The notes under the pieces were generated by a model. That model saw only the letters and a program-made list of their open reading frames with translations. It made no database searches and was not told the origin of the DNA. A program made the translations under genes and the position numbers. This document shows, one piece after another, positions 1 to 9,924 of a stretch of 37,940 bases of DNA. The first letter of the stretch is position 1. The number at the start of each line of letters is the position of its first letter. Source of the stretch: Acetobacteraceae bacterium (GTDB taxonomy: Bacteria > Pseudomonadota > Alphaproteobacteria > Acetobacterales > Acetobacteraceae). Location of the stretch: assembly GCA_030041255.1 (NCBI GenBank), contig JASHOF010000033.1, positions 1-37,940 of the forward strand. The letters are read 5' to 3'.

Positions 1-141
1 CAGGACCTTGCCGGCATGCTCGAAGTTGACCGTGACCCGGCTGCCGATGGCGGACTGGACCTGGCCGAGCCCCCAGTCCGGCCGATCCGGATGGCGGACG
101 AACTGTCCGGGTGCGAATGACGAACCGGCAACCGGCTGCAC
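1..141 (-). CDS. DUF3553 family small protein (3' end outside window)
   Basis: The reading frame runs off the left edge of the window, so only the first 47 codons are seen. The visible protein carries the block RHPDRPDWGLGQVQS followed by VTVNFEHAGKV, the hallmark of the short (about 60-residue) DUF3553 proteins of Alphaproteobacteria, which resemble small beta-barrel domains and have no assigned reaction. I chose a GTG start because GGAG lies about 8 nt upstream (GGAGAAACCCC-GTG), and the recognisable domain begins about 10 residues in. The gene is read away from the chpT-like gene, with a dispersed repeat in the shared intergenic region. Family assignment is from motif memory only. Confidence 0.75.
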   Translation of the reverse strand, partial: MQPVAGSSFAPGQFVRHPDRPDWGLGQVQSAIGSRVTVNFEHAGKVL

Positions 142-200
142 GGGGTTTCTCCGCCGCTGTCATCACGCAACGTCATGTAATACGCCGCCGGGCCGCGTCC

Positions 201-367
201 TAGCACCCATTTTTGCCGTTGCGTGATTCGCGCTCACCCTCACCCCTACCCCTCTCCCAGAGGGAGAGGGGAAGAAGGAGGCCCTCACCGGGACCCGGCC
301 CAGAGGGAGAGGGGAAAGAGGGCGATCGGGAGCGGGGGATCCGTGCCACTCAAGTTTGATTCGGGGT
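201..367. repeat. Composite dispersed repeat, copy 1
   Basis: This 167-bp intergenic element shares its two ends and its middle with the element at 8712-8866. Shared parts are a left end TAG(C/T)ACCCA.TTTTG.CGTTG followed by GATTCGC, a middle CCCTCACCGGGACC with GGCCCAGAGGGAGAGGGGAA, and a right end CACTCAAGTTTGATTCGGGGT. Copy 1 has an extra module holding a perfect 10-bp hairpin (CCCCTCTCCC/GGGAGAGGGG, 3-nt loop AGA) at 249-271. It carries no coding potential I can support. It looks like a REP- or MITE-like non-autonomous repeat; no flanking target duplication is obvious. Confidence 0.8.
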
Positions 368-441
368 CCGAGGGTGCCGATCGCAGACTTCGCCATTGTG
401 TCCGGGCGGCGAAATCGGGACACTCGCTTCTTCTTTCAGCC

Positions 442-469
442 TCGACCTTGGGGTGGGCAACAGCATAAT
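442..469 (+). promoter_or_regulatory. Possible sigma70-type promoter for the chpT-like gene
   Basis: TCGACC (442-447) and CATAAT (464-469) are separated by 16 nt, matching TTGACA/TATAAT at 4/6 and 5/6 positions. The site lies about 40 nt upstream of the chosen GTG start and just right of the repeat. Nothing else in 368-510 looks functional. This is a weak call from consensus alone. Confidence 0.3.
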
Positions 470-510
470 GACAGGCTCTGGTTGAACCTCGGCTGGCAAG
501 GGTGGGAACC

Positions 511-1188
511 GTGGCGGCAGGGGCAGCGGGTGCCGACTTGGCGGTCTCCACAGACGAGGCCTTGCGGCTGGCCGAGTTGTTCTGCGCCCGGCTCTGCCAT
601 GACCTTGCCGGATCGCTCGGGGCCCTGATCGGCTCGCTCGACCTGGCACAGGACAAAAACGGCGGCCTGGCGGGAGAGGCGCTCGAGCTGGCGAGCACCA
701 CGGGCAGGGCATTGGTATCCCGCCTCCGGCTGCTCAGGGCCGCGTGGGCGGGCACGGACGGCCCGGTCGATCTCGCGACGCTCTCCGATCTCGCACAGGG
801 CTTGCCGCGGCGGCGGCTCGAACTCGATCTCTCCCAGATGCCGCGCGGAACCGAGTTCGACCCGATTACGGGCAGGGTGGTACTCAATCTCGTCCTGCTC
901 GCCGCCGAAGCCTTGCCGGCCGGGGGGACGATCTGGCTCGAGCGGACGGAAGGCGATCTCCTGATCGGGGTCAGCGGCCGGCACAGCGCCTGGCCGGCTG
1001 CCCTTGGCGCGGCGCTGGCGGGCGGGGCGAGGATCGAGGGGCCGCGCGAATTGCAGGCACCGCTGACGGTATTGCTGGCCCGCGCGGCGGGGCTTTCGCT
1101 TTCGCTCCTGATGCCGGCCGGCCCGTCCGCCCCGGATGGTGCGCCCCCGCTCCTGCTCAGCCTTCCAGCGGGCCGCGCTCCGGCTTGA
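511..1188 (+). CDS. chpT: ChpT-like histidine phosphotransferase
   Basis: The protein resembles ChpT, the cytoplasmic phosphotransferase that relays phosphate from the hybrid kinase CckA to CtrA and CpdR in the alphaproteobacterial cell-cycle/flagellar relay. The N-terminal half holds the dimerisation/phosphotransfer helix with the H-box [12 protein letters not shown] (phospho-acceptor His about residue 30). The C-terminal half looks like a degenerate ATPase-like (Bergerat-type) domain without clear nucleotide-binding motifs, as is usual in this family. The length, about 225 residues, fits. GTG at 511 is preferred because AAGG lies 9 nt upstream; GTG at 502 is in frame but has no spaced ribosome-binding site. 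A DUF3553 gene lies divergently upstream and mbfA follows after 31 nt. CckA and CtrA are not in the window. Confidence 0.8.
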   Translation: MAAGAAGADLAVSTDEALRLAELFCARLCHDLAGSLGALIGSLDLAQDKNGGLAGEALELASTTGRALVSRLRLLRAAWAGTDGPVDLATLSDLAQGLPRRRLELDLSQMPRGTEFDPITGRVVLNLVLLAAEALPAGGTIWLERTEGDLLIGVSGRHSAWPAALGAALAGGARIEGPRELQAPLTVLLARAAGLSLSLLMPAGPSAPDGAPPLLLSLPAGRAPA

Positions 1189-1219
1189 TTGTGACAGCGG
1201 GCTTCGGCAAAACGCACGA

Positions 1220-2176
1220 ATGCGGGATTTTTCCGACTTGTCCGAGCGTGAAATCCTGGCGCTGGCGATCAGCAACGAGGAAGATGACGGCCGGATTTTC
1301 TCCGACATCGCGGAGGAGCTGAGGGGGGATTATCCGGCGTCGGCGAGCATCTTCTCGGAGATGGCGGCTGAAGAAGGGGGGCACCGGCGCCGCCTGATCG
1401 ATCTCTACCGGGAGAAGTTCGGCGAGCACATCCCGCTGATCCGCCGGCACGAAGTGCGCGGATTCATCGCCCGGAGGCCGGTGTGGCAAATCCGGCCGCT
1501 CGGTCTCGATACGGTGCGCAAACAGGCGCAGCTCATGGAGCTGGAAGCCACCCGGTTCTACCGGCGCGCTGCCAGCCGGGCCGGCGATGCCTCGATCCGC
1601 AAGCTGCTCGGCGACCTGGCCGAGGCGGAAGCGGCGCACGAGCACGCGGCGGACCGGCTGGTGGCGGAGAATCTGCCGAGCGCCGTGCGCGCGGCGGAGG
1701 ACCAGACAGCGCGGCGGCTGTTCGTGCTGCGCGTGATCCAACCCGGGCTGGCCGGGCTGATGGATGGCTCGGTCTCCACGCTGGCGCCGGTGTTTGCGGC
1801 GGCCTTCGCGACCGGGCGCTCGTGGGACGCTTTCGCGGTCGGGCTTGCGGCTTCGATCGGCGCCGGCATTTCGATGGGATTCGCCGAGGCATTGTCGGAT
1901 GACGGCAGCCTGACCGGGCGCGGTGCGCCGTGGGGACGGGGGGCGATCACCGGGGTGATGACGGCGCTCGGCGGCATCGGGCACACGCTGCCGTTCCTGA
2001 TCCCGACGCTGCGTACGGCAATCGCGGTGGCGATCGCGGTGGTGGTGGTCGAGCTTCTCGCGATCAGTTGGATCCGCTGGAAGTACATGGAAACGCCGCC
2101 GGTTTCGGCGGCGCTGCAGGTGCTGCTCGGCGGCGTGCTGGTGTTTGCCACGGGGATCCTGATCGGCAGCAGTTGA
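1220..2176 (+). CDS. mbfA: MbfA-type rubrerythrin-VIT iron/manganese exporter
   Basis: The 318-residue protein has an N-terminal erythrin (ferritin-like) domain and a C-terminal VIT1/CCC1 transmembrane domain. This is the architecture of MbfA, an inner-membrane Fe(II) exporter of Rhizobiales and relatives that protects against iron and peroxide stress. Probable diiron ligands are visible as E20, E52-x-x-H55, E107/E109 and E137-x-x-H140. The membrane part spans about residues 165-318, with hydrophobic runs around 240-260, 266-286 and 298-316. The ATG at 1220 starts the erythrin domain cleanly; the frame is open further upstream but overlaps the chpT-like gene. In other Alphaproteobacteria mbfA is Irr-controlled, yet no Irr box is visible in the 31-nt gap, so it may be read through from the gene before it. 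Confidence 0.88.
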   Translation: MRDFSDLSEREILALAISNEEDDGRIFSDIAEELRGDYPASASIFSEMAAEEGGHRRRLIDLYREKFGEHIPLIRRHEVRGFIARRPVWQIRPLGLDTVRKQAQLMELEATRFYRRAASRAGDASIRKLLGDLAEAEAAHEHAADRLVAENLPSAVRAAEDQTARRLFVLRVIQPGLAGLMDGSVSTLAPVFAAAFATGRSWDAFAVGLAASIGAGISMGFAEALSDDGSLTGRGAPWGRGAITGVMTALGGIGHTLPFLIPTLRTAIAVAIAVVVVELLAISWIRWKYMETPPVSAALQVLLGGVLVFATGILIGSS

Positions 2177-2239
2177 GCAGAAGCGCGCCGGGCACGCTCT
2201 CTCACCCGATCGGAGCGCACCTCATTTTCGTTGTTCGGA

Positions 2240-3481
2240 TCACACCGCCGTCGCTTTCAGGGGCGGGCCGAACGGGCTTACTTTCAGGCTCGCCAGCACC
2301 GCCCACGCCGTCGGCGCCAGCGCCGGGCGGCGATAATAGAGGAAACGCCCCGAACCCGGCTTGCCGGTGGCGAGCCCGGTGGCGAGTGTCGGCGTGCTGG
2401 ATGCGTACAAAAACCCGCCCGGCGCCGTCTCCGCTTCCAAAGTCGCGGCAAAACGCCCGGCAACCGCGATCTCTTCGCTCCCTCCGGCGAGCCTGAGCGC
2501 CAAGGTCGCGAAGGCCGTGCCTTCCAGCCAGATGCCGGGCAATCCGGCGCTGAAACCGATGCCCGAAACCGCACCCGCCCGCTGCCCGAGCCTCTTCAGC
2601 ACGAAGCCAAGCGCCGGACGCAGCCGATCCGGCATGCCGGCGGCCATTTGCGGCCACAGATTGGCATCCGCCGCGGCCAGAGGATTCGTCTCACCGCCCG
2701 GTGCCAGCCCGGCATCGAAGTGCCCCGCTCCGGAATCCCACATGCTGCGCACGAAGGAAAGCGCGTGTGCCGCGCCCGCCTTCTGACCGAGCGCCGTCAA
2801 CGCAACCCCGATATCGAGATTTTCCTCCGTGCTGACGAAGCCGAGCCGGCCTTCACCCTCACCGAGCACGCCCCCGGCAAAACCCCTTTCCGCGCGCTGG
2901 CCGGCAAGCCATTCGGCCGCCCGCTCCAGCGCGGGCGCGAAATGCTGCGCGCCCGCCGCCCGATCGAGCGCCTGCCAGAGCAGCATCGTCCAGGCGACGA
3001 CGCCGCTCGAGGTTCCGGCCTGATACGGATCTTCGAACCATTTTCCCGCGCCCGCATCCCACCAGCCGGCAAGCTTCGGCGGCCGCGCCATCCGCCCGGG
3101 CTGGTAGGCGTTGCGCACGCGCCCGCTGAACCCGCTTCGGTCTGCCGCCTGCGCGATCCCGAGCGCTGCCCCGATCCGGAACGCCAGCCGCCGCTCGCCG
3201 GAAGCCAGCAGCGCCAGTCCCGCCAGCGCATTGTCGTAGGTGAAGGCGGCGTTGGCCTGCACGCGATCGAACGCGGTTTCCCCGTTTCCGCGTCGCACGA
3301 TATAGCTCCGGATCAGGCCCGGCCCGTCCAGCGCCAGAGCCGCCGTGCGGATGGGGGCGAGCCAGTGCCTCGCCCGTGCCTGCCAGGGCGCCGTTGCCGC
3401 GCCCGCGCCCGCCAGCAACCCGGCCGTCCCGATCAGGGCGGTTCGCCGGCCGATCGCCGGCGCCATGCGCGGCCCCGTCAT
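2240..3481 (-). CDS. Tat-exported alpha/alpha-toroid (six-hairpin glycosidase-like) protein, function unknown
   Basis: The 413-residue product begins with a twin-arginine-type signal ([17 protein letters not shown]) and should be exported. The mature part is rich in repeated helical pairs with aromatic/acidic loops (for example [64 protein letters not shown]). This pattern is typical of alpha/alpha-toroid proteins such as six-hairpin glycosidases or terpenoid-cyclase-like folds. I cannot name a substrate or catalytic residues. The start is uncertain: the ATG at 3481 directly abuts GGGAGG, so the in-frame GTG at 3502 or ATG at 3466 are alternatives. It is divergent from the ATPase pair across about 200 bp and converges on mbfA. 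Confidence 0.6.
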   Translation of the reverse strand: MTGPRMAPAIGRRTALIGTAGLLAGAGAATAPWQARARHWLAPIRTAALALDGPGLIRSYIVRRGNGETAFDRVQANAAFTYDNALAGLALLASGERRLAFRIGAALGIAQAADRSGFSGRVRNAYQPGRMARPPKLAGWWDAGAGKWFEDPYQAGTSSGVVAWTMLLWQALDRAAGAQHFAPALERAAEWLAGQRAERGFAGGVLGEGEGRLGFVSTEENLDIGVALTALGQKAGAAHALSFVRSMWDSGAGHFDAGLAPGGETNPLAAADANLWPQMAAGMPDRLRPALGFVLKRLGQRAGAVSGIGFSAGLPGIWLEGTAFATLALRLAGGSEEIAVAGRFAATLEAETAPGGFLYASSTPTLATGLATGKPGSGRFLYYRRPALAPTAWAVLASLKVSPFGPPLKATAV

Positions 3482-3684
3482 CCTCCCTTCGCCGGCACTC
3501 ACTCTTCCCGATCTCCGAGCCCGCACGCCATGATGGAGAAGCTTGGCCCCTGGCTCCGTGCTTTGCCAATTGCGTCCGGATCCCGCACACCGTCAGCGCG
3601 TCGCCCGCCGGACCGCACCGGGGCGGCGCCGGACCGGCTCACATCACACGGATGCCCGCCCCTGACCTTCGCCCTGCTGCCGCC

Positions 3685-4687
<1,003 letters not shown>

Positions 4688-4695
<8 letters not shown>

Positions 4696-5764
4696 ACCAT
4701 CCGCCGAACCCCTGCTTTCGGTCTCCGGCCTCGCCAAGCACTTCCCGGTTGCGGGCGGCGTCATCTTCGCCCGCCGGCTCGGCTGCGTCCGCGCCGTGGA
4801 CGGCATCTCCTTCTCGCTCGCGCGCGGCGAAACCCTGGCCCTGGTCGGTGAATCCGGCTGCGGCAAATCCACCACCGCCCGCCTGGTGCTGCGCCTCCTC
4901 CCGCCGACCGCCGGGTGCATCCGCTTCGCCGGTGCCGACATCACCTCGCTTTCCGGCGAGCCTTTGCGTGCCCTTCGCCGCCGCATGCAGATCGTGTTCC
5001 AGGATCCCTTCGCCTCTCTCGATCCGCACATGACGGTGGCGGAGATCCTCGAGGAACCGCTCACCGTGCATCGCATCGGCGACCGCGCCTCCCGGCAGGC
5101 CCGCGTCGCCCTGCTGCTCGGCATGGTGGGGCTCTCCCGCTACCATGCGCAGCGCTATCCGCATGAATTCTCCGGCGGCCAGCGCCAGCGCATCGGGATC
5201 GCGCGGGCGCTGGCGCCGGGGCCGGAGCTGATCGTCTGCGACGAGCCGGTTTCGGCGCTCGACGTTTCGATCCAGGCGCAGGTCATCAACCTGCTCGGCG
5301 AGCTCAAGGAAACGCTCGATCTTTCCTACCTCTTCATCGCCCACGACCTGGCGGTGGTGAAGCATGTCGCCGATCGCGTGGCCGTCATGTACCTGGGTCG
5401 TATCGTCGAGATGGCCCCGAAAGACGTGCTGTTTTCGAATCCCCGCCATCCCTACACGCGCACCCTGCTCGCCGCCATCCCGCGCCCCGATCCCTCTCTC
5501 GAGTCGAGCCCGCCCGCCCGGGGCGAGTTGCCGAGCCCGCTCGCCCCGCCGCCCGGCTGCCATTTCCATCCGCGCTGCCCGTTCGCGATCGCGCGCTGCC
5601 GCACGGAAGATCCGCCTCTCGCGACCCTCGCAGCCGATCATCTCGCCGCCTGCCACCGCGCAACCGAGCTGGCACCCGCCGTTCTGCCCGGCCGAAAGAC
5701 CGGCCTTGCCCCGAATGCCGCCCGGCGCCTCTCCCTCACCGCCGCCCTCAGCCGGCCGTCCTGA
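4688..5764 (+). CDS. Oligopeptide/dipeptide ABC transporter ATPase, DppF-like (orphan pair)
   Basis: This is the second ATPase of the pair, 358 residues, forming the expected DppD/DppF heterodimer. Walker A is GESGCGKS (54-61), the signature FSGGQRQR (from 161), Walker B LIVCDEP (181-187), and the switch His H219. The C-terminal Oligo_HPY part has HPYTRTLL and [10 protein letters not shown]. The ATG lies inside the 3' end of the previous gene (8-nt overlap), so translation is probably coupled. A roughly 160-bp gap separates it from the patatin gene. That gap contains a small GC-poor hairpin (CTTGCC/GGCAAG, 5800-5820) without a T-run, possibly a weak terminator. Confidence 0.9.
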
Positions 5765-5925
5765 GATGCGCCGGCAGCCTGTCGCGGGCTGAGAAAATTC
5801 TTGCCTTTGCGCCGGGCAAGCCATACCGGTTCGAGAATGCTTTGCTGGCCTCTGCTGCATGGCCCCGGCGCGGATGAATCAGTGCGGCCCGGCATCGACG
5901 CGCGCGCACTCCGGCCAGCGCCGCT

Positions 5926-7110
5926 GTGACCTGCCGGATCCTGTGCCTGGATGGTGGAGGGACCTGGGCCCTGATCGAGGCCCGGGCGCTGATCGCGCTC
6001 TTCGGGGCGGCCACGGCGGGCAACGATGTGTTGCGCCGCTTCGATCTCGTGGCTGCGAATTCCGCCGGCAGCATCGTGGTTGCCGGCCTGGTCGAAAACA
6101 AGACGCTCGGGGACATCCTCAATCTCTTCCGGGACGAGGCGAACCGCCGCGCCATCTTCTCTCCAACCCAGAATCCCGGCGACCAGGCGTTGCAGAAACT
6201 CGCTGGTATCGGCCCCAAATACAGCATGCGCGCCAAGCTCCCCGCGCTCGAGCGATTGCTGCCGCTGTCGGGGGACAAGCCGCTTCGCCAGGTGGCGGCG
6301 GGCCTGATGGGCCCGGCCGGCGGCCAGGTGCATCTGCTCGTCATCGGCTTCGACTACGATCGCAATCGTGCGATGTTTTTCCGTTCCGCCCCTGCCGGCG
6401 GGACCGCCTGGGGCAACGGCGCCCCGACGACGCTGTCGCTGGCCGCCACCGTGCACGCTTCGACCAATGCCCCCATCAATTATTTCGACGCGCCCGCGGA
6501 GCTGCCCGGCAGCGTCGATCGCTACTGGGACGGCGCGCTGACCGGCAACAACAACCCGACCCTGGCCGCTTGCATCGAAGCGGTGACGCTCGGCTACCAA
6601 CCGGAAGAGCTCCGCATCCTGAGCCTCGGCACCGCCACGGTCCGGCTGCCGCTGGCCAGCGCCGGGGCACCGCCATCGCCCTATCTCGCCGCCCGCCCCG
6701 TCTCTTCGCTTACGGCCGACCTCGGCAAGCTCGCGACCGCGATCCTCGACGATCCTCCCGACTTCGCCACCTTTGCCGCCCATGTCCTGACCGGCGGCGG
6801 CAGCGGCCTGCCCGCCGGCGTGCAAAGCCGCGTGGTGCGCCTCAATCCACTGGTGAGCCCGGTCGAGGCCAGCGACGGCTGGGCAGCGCCGCAGGGTTGG
6901 ACCGCCGCCCAGTTCCAGTATCTCTGCGGGCTCGAGATGGACGCGCTTTCGGCATCGGACGTCGCCTATATCGACGACTGGTGCAGCCTTTGGATCGGCG
7001 GGATCGCGCGCAACCAGCCGATCCGCATGAACGGCCAGACGCTGGCCGCGGAGATCGGCTACGACCGCTTCGAGGCCGCGGTGGCGGCGTGGCGGGCGCT
7101 CGCGCCGTAG
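5926..7110 (+). CDS. Patatin-like phospholipase/acyl hydrolase
   Basis: The 394-residue protein has the patatin layout: a glycine-rich oxyanion loop DGGG (residues 9-12), a nucleophile elbow ANSAGS with S46, and the second catalytic-dyad motif D202-G-A in RYWDGALTGNN. Patatins hydrolyse acyl esters of lipids in the cytoplasm or at membranes. Two departures from the textbook consensus are visible. The first Gly of G-x-S-x-G is Ala (A-N-S-A-G), and the loop reads DGGGTWAL instead of DGGGxRG, so the usual oxyanion-stabilising Arg/Lys is absent. A bacterial subfamily with this TWAL-type loop seems familiar, so I do not read this as decay. The GTG at 5926 directly precedes the domain, but no clear ribosome-binding site is seen. 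Confidence 0.8.
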   Translation: MTCRILCLDGGGTWALIEARALIALFGAATAGNDVLRRFDLVAANSAGSIVVAGLVENKTLGDILNLFRDEANRRAIFSPTQNPGDQALQKLAGIGPKYSMRAKLPALERLLPLSGDKPLRQVAAGLMGPAGGQVHLLVIGFDYDRNRAMFFRSAPAGGTAWGNGAPTTLSLAATVHASTNAPINYFDAPAELPGSVDRYWDGALTGNNNPTLAACIEAVTLGYQPEELRILSLGTATVRLPLASAGAPPSPYLAARPVSSLTADLGKLATAILDDPPDFATFAAHVLTGGGSGLPAGVQSRVVRLNPLVSPVEASDGWAAPQGWTAAQFQYLCGLEMDALSASDVAYIDDWCSLWIGGIARNQPIRMNGQTLAAEIGYDRFEAAVAAWRALAP

Positions 7111-7163
7111 CGTTTGGCCGGGCGCCCTGGCTCCGCGCCGCGGGGCGCGCAAAAATCGCGGCG

Positions 7164-7622
7164 ATGAGCGAGATCGGCTTCTATCATCTGACGCGCAGCA
7201 GGCCGGACCAGGCGCTGCCGAAGCTGCTCGGCCGCACGCTCCAGGCCGGCGAGCGCGCGCTCGTGCTCTGCGGCAGCGGCGAGCGCGTCGATGCGCTGGA
7301 TGCCGCCCTCTGGCTCTGCCAGGACCCGGTCTGGCTGCCGCACGGCACCGCACGCATGGGCGAGGCCGATCTGCAGCCGATCTGGATCAGCGCCGACCTC
7401 GCCGAGGCAAGCGCCCCTCCGAACGGCGCGCGCTTCCTGTTCCTGATCGACGGGGTGAGGATCCCGGATCTGTCGCCATTCGCCCGCGTGTTCGACCTGT
7501 TCGACGGCGAGGACGAAGAGGCGCTCGCCGCGGCGCGCCAACGCTGGGTGGCGGCGAAGTCAGCCGGCCATGCCCTTTCCTACTGGCGGCAGGGGGAGGC
7601 GGGCTGGGAGCGCGGGCCCTGA
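7164..7622 (+). CDS. holC: DNA polymerase III chi subunit
   Basis: The 152-residue protein matches HolC, the clamp-loader-associated chi subunit that contacts SSB at the replication fork. The start MSEIGFYHLTRS, the central ERVDALDAALW with LCQDPVWLPHG, and the late block LFLIDGV...FARVFDLFDG all fit the family's P-loop-like but non-catalytic fold. Length is normal. It follows the patatin gene after 53 nt. The common HolC neighbour pepA (leucyl aminopeptidase) and valS are not in the window. Nothing suggests it functions with its catabolic neighbours. Confidence 0.88.
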   Translation: MSEIGFYHLTRSRPDQALPKLLGRTLQAGERALVLCGSGERVDALDAALWLCQDPVWLPHGTARMGEADLQPIWISADLAEASAPPNGARFLFLIDGVRIPDLSPFARVFDLFDGEDEEALAAARQRWVAAKSAGHALSYWRQGEAGWERGP

Positions 7623-7664
7623 TCGGGCATTCTCTGCCGACTGTTCGGACAAAGGGGGAAGACC

Positions 7665-8714
7665 ATGCGCGGGGTCGTGTTCACCGGCGGGCGCGAGCTC
7701 GATCTCCTGGAGTTTCCGGATCCCTCCCCGGGTCCGGGCGAGGTCGTGCTGGAGATGAAGGCCTCCGGCATGTGCGGCAGCGATCTCAGGCCGTACCGCA
7801 TGCCGAAAGGCGAGTCCGCCGGCGCCCTCGGCCTCGGCGCCGCCACCGGCCCGGTGATAGCGGGCCACGAGCCTTGCGGCGTCGTCGCCGCCGTCGGCGC
7901 CGGCGTCGAGCCAGGCGTGGCACGCATCGGCGCCCGCGTCATGGTGCACCATTACAAGGGCTGCGGCCTCTGCCCGCACTGCCGCAGCGGCTGGACGCAG
8001 ATGTGCGATGCCGGATCGACCGTCTATGGCATCACCGGCCATGGTGGGCATGCACCCTTCATGAAGGTCCCCGCCAGCACGCTGGTGCCCCTGCCCGAGC
8101 CGCTTTCCTTCGCCGCCGGGGCCGCCATCTCCTGCGGCACCGGCACTGCCTATGGCGCGCTCAGAAGGATCAACCTTTCCGGTAACGACACGATCGCGAT
8201 CTTCGGCCAGGGGCCGGTCGGACTTTCCGCAACCCAGCTCGCGCGGGCCATGGGTGCGGAGGTGATCGCGCTCGATCCCGCGCCCGAGCGGCGTGCCCGT
8301 GCGAGCGCGTTCGGCGCCTTCGCCGCCCTCGATCCGCGCGCCAACGATACCGCCCAGGCAATCCGCGATCTCACCCACGGCCGCGGCGCCGACCTCGCGC
8401 TCGACGCCTCCGGCACCGCCGAGGGGCGCAGCGGCGCGGTGCACGCCGCCCGCAAATGGGGCACTGTCTGTTTCGTCGGCGAGGGCGGCAACGTCACGAT
8501 CGAGGTCAGCCCCGAGATGCTGCGCAAGCAGCTCACCATCGTCGGCTCCTGGACCTTCTCCACCGTCGGCCAGGCCGAGTGCGCCCGCTTCGTCGCCGAA
8601 CGCGGCATCGCCGTCGACGATCTGTTCACCGACCGCTGGTCGCTTGCCGAGGCCGCCCGGGCCTATCGGCTGTTCGACCAGCAGACCGCCGGCAAGGGCG
8701 TCTTTCTCATGTAG
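7665..8714 (+). CDS. Zinc-dependent medium-chain alcohol dehydrogenase
   Basis: This 349-residue MDR-family enzyme should oxidise a secondary alcohol or polyol with NAD. Catalytic zinc ligands are C37, H68-E69 and probably C157. The structural zinc site is complete (C100, C103, C106, C114). The Rossmann loop is GQGPVG (181-186), and D204 at the end of the second strand favours NAD over NADP. The sequence is closest in style to sorbitol or L-threonine 3-dehydrogenases, but the substrate is not readable. A clear ribosome-binding site (AAAGGGGGAAGACC) sits before the ATG. The TAG stop is the first triplet of the dispersed repeat that follows, so the original C-terminus may have been altered by the repeat. 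Confidence 0.87.
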   Translation: MRGVVFTGGRELDLLEFPDPSPGPGEVVLEMKASGMCGSDLRPYRMPKGESAGALGLGAATGPVIAGHEPCGVVAAVGAGVEPGVARIGARVMVHHYKGCGLCPHCRSGWTQMCDAGSTVYGITGHGGHAPFMKVPASTLVPLPEPLSFAAGAAISCGTGTAYGALRRINLSGNDTIAIFGQGPVGLSATQLARAMGAEVIALDPAPERRARASAFGAFAALDPRANDTAQAIRDLTHGRGADLALDASGTAEGRSGAVHAARKWGTVCFVGEGGNVTIEVSPEMLRKQLTIVGSWTFSTVGQAECARFVAERGIAVDDLFTDRWSLAEAARAYRLFDQQTAGKGVFLM

Positions 8715-8866
8715 TACCCACTTTTGTCGTTGAGCGATTCGCCCACCCCGACCCTCACCGGGACCCCAGCAAAGTCCTGGGACTTTGCTGGGAGCCCGGC
8801 CCAGAGGGAGAGGGGAATGATGCGGATGACGCGGGGGATATCGGTCACTCAAGTTTGATTCGGGGT
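8712..8866. repeat. Composite dispersed repeat, copy 2
   Basis: This 155-bp element is homologous to 201-367 in the same orientation. It starts TAGTACCCACTTTTGTCGTTG and ends CAAGTTTGATTCGGGGT. It lacks the CCCCTCTCCC hairpin module of copy 1, but the GGGACC/GGCCC junction is interrupted by a perfect 13-bp hairpin with a 2-nt loop, CCCAGCAAAGTCC (8765-8777) and GGACTTTGCTGGG (8780-8792). The terminal TAG doubles as the stop codon of the alcohol dehydrogenase. The hairpin could also act in transcript 3'-end formation, but no T-run follows. The remaining 8867-8990, up to the end of the regulator gene, shows nothing recognisable. Confidence 0.8.
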
Positions 8867-8990
8867 AGTAGCGGTTCCGTTGAGGGTGGAATCGCGGTTT
8901 TGGCTCGGAGCGACGCGAAAGCGTGTGAGCGGACACGGACACCCTACGAGAAATCGCTCTCGTGGGCTCGTGCCATCGACCAGTCCATCG

Positions 8991-9785
8991 TCACCGGGAC
9001 TCCGGAGCGGAAAATGTTCCTGCCGCACTCGACGGGGCGAAGCGCGTCACCAGTTTCTGGAGGTCGCCGGGGAACCAGGTCCGAACGGCGGTGATCGCAG
9101 CGCCGGCCCGCCAGGTCCGCCGATCGACCATGAGGCAGGCCGTGCCAATCCGGATCCCGAGCAGGGGTGCCACGGCGGCATCGGCGTTCACTGCGGAAAT
9201 CCGGTGCTCGGCCGAATGCCAGGGGACGTGCTGCAAAAGCCAGGTGCCGGGCGGTTCGGTGCGGAGATCGGCTTTTGCGATGTTCGGCACTTCGTCGACC
9301 ACGATCCGCCTTTCTTCCAGGGCAAAAGGCCGCGATCCCGCGAAGTGGCGGCAACGCAAGTGAAGGATGGTTGCGGTTGGCGGCACTTCCAGGAGATCGC
9401 GGTCTCCCTTCGACGCCCGGCGCTTGCGCAAACTCAGGAGCTCGTACCGGTAGGCTTCGTTGCGTGCCAGTATCTCCGCCTTGATGTCCGGAATCGCCAG
9501 CACCGCCGACTGCACGGTCGGCCGCCTGACGAAGCTGCCGGCCCGCGGCCGCCGCTCGATCAGCCCGGCCTCGGCGAGCGAATACAATGCCTTGTTGACG
9601 GTCATCCGCGCGCACCCGTACTCGACCATGAGCTGGTGCTCGAACGGAATCCGGTATCCGGGGGACCATTCGCCGGAGAGTATCCGGGCCTCGATGTCCG
9701 AGCGGATCCGCTGATGCAAGGGGCTTGGCCGCGCCGTCCGGATCCGGTCGTTGTTTTGGTCCACGCAACGGATCTCCCTGGGCAT
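8991..9785 (-). CDS. GntR/HutC-family transcriptional regulator (UTRA domain)
   Basis: The 264-residue protein has an N-terminal winged helix-turn-helix of the GntR type (PLHQRIRSDIEARILSGEW...MTVNKALYSLAEAGLIERR, about residues 21-86). A C-terminal UTRA ligand domain of the HutC subfamily follows (about 100-245, with AILHLRCRHFAGSRPFALEERRI broken across two strands). HutC itself senses urocanate and represses histidine-utilisation genes, but no hut genes are in the window, so the ligand is open. GGAG lies 11 nt before the ATG. An exact HutC-type GT-N-TA-N-AC site occurs at 9925-9932, about 140 nt upstream, which fits autoregulation. A near-match lies in the promoter of the 20-28 kb operon. 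Confidence 0.85.
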   Translation of the reverse strand: MPREIRCVDQNNDRIRTARPSPLHQRIRSDIEARILSGEWSPGYRIPFEHQLMVEYGCARMTVNKALYSLAEAGLIERRPRAGSFVRRPTVQSAVLAIPDIKAEILARNEAYRYELLSLRKRRASKGDRDLLEVPPTATILHLRCRHFAGSRPFALEERRIVVDEVPNIAKADLRTEPPGTWLLQHVPWHSAEHRISAVNADAAVAPLLGIRIGTACLMVDRRTWRAGAAITAVRTWFPGDLQKLVTRFAPSSAAGTFSAPESR

Positions 9786-9924
9786 ATCGCCATCCGCTCC
9801 AGGTTATGACCTCCGCCCTTTGGAAACGCCAGACGCCGGGCCGGGAAACTGCGATCTCCGGCTGCTTGCGGTCCCTCCCGGGCGTGCCAGGGGCAACCTG
9901 GACAACGCCCCGGCGGCACGATAT

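Noticed and set aside
1189-1219. Irr-type iron box upstream of mbfA
   Set aside because: The 31-nt gap contains no AT-rich inverted repeat resembling known Irr boxes.
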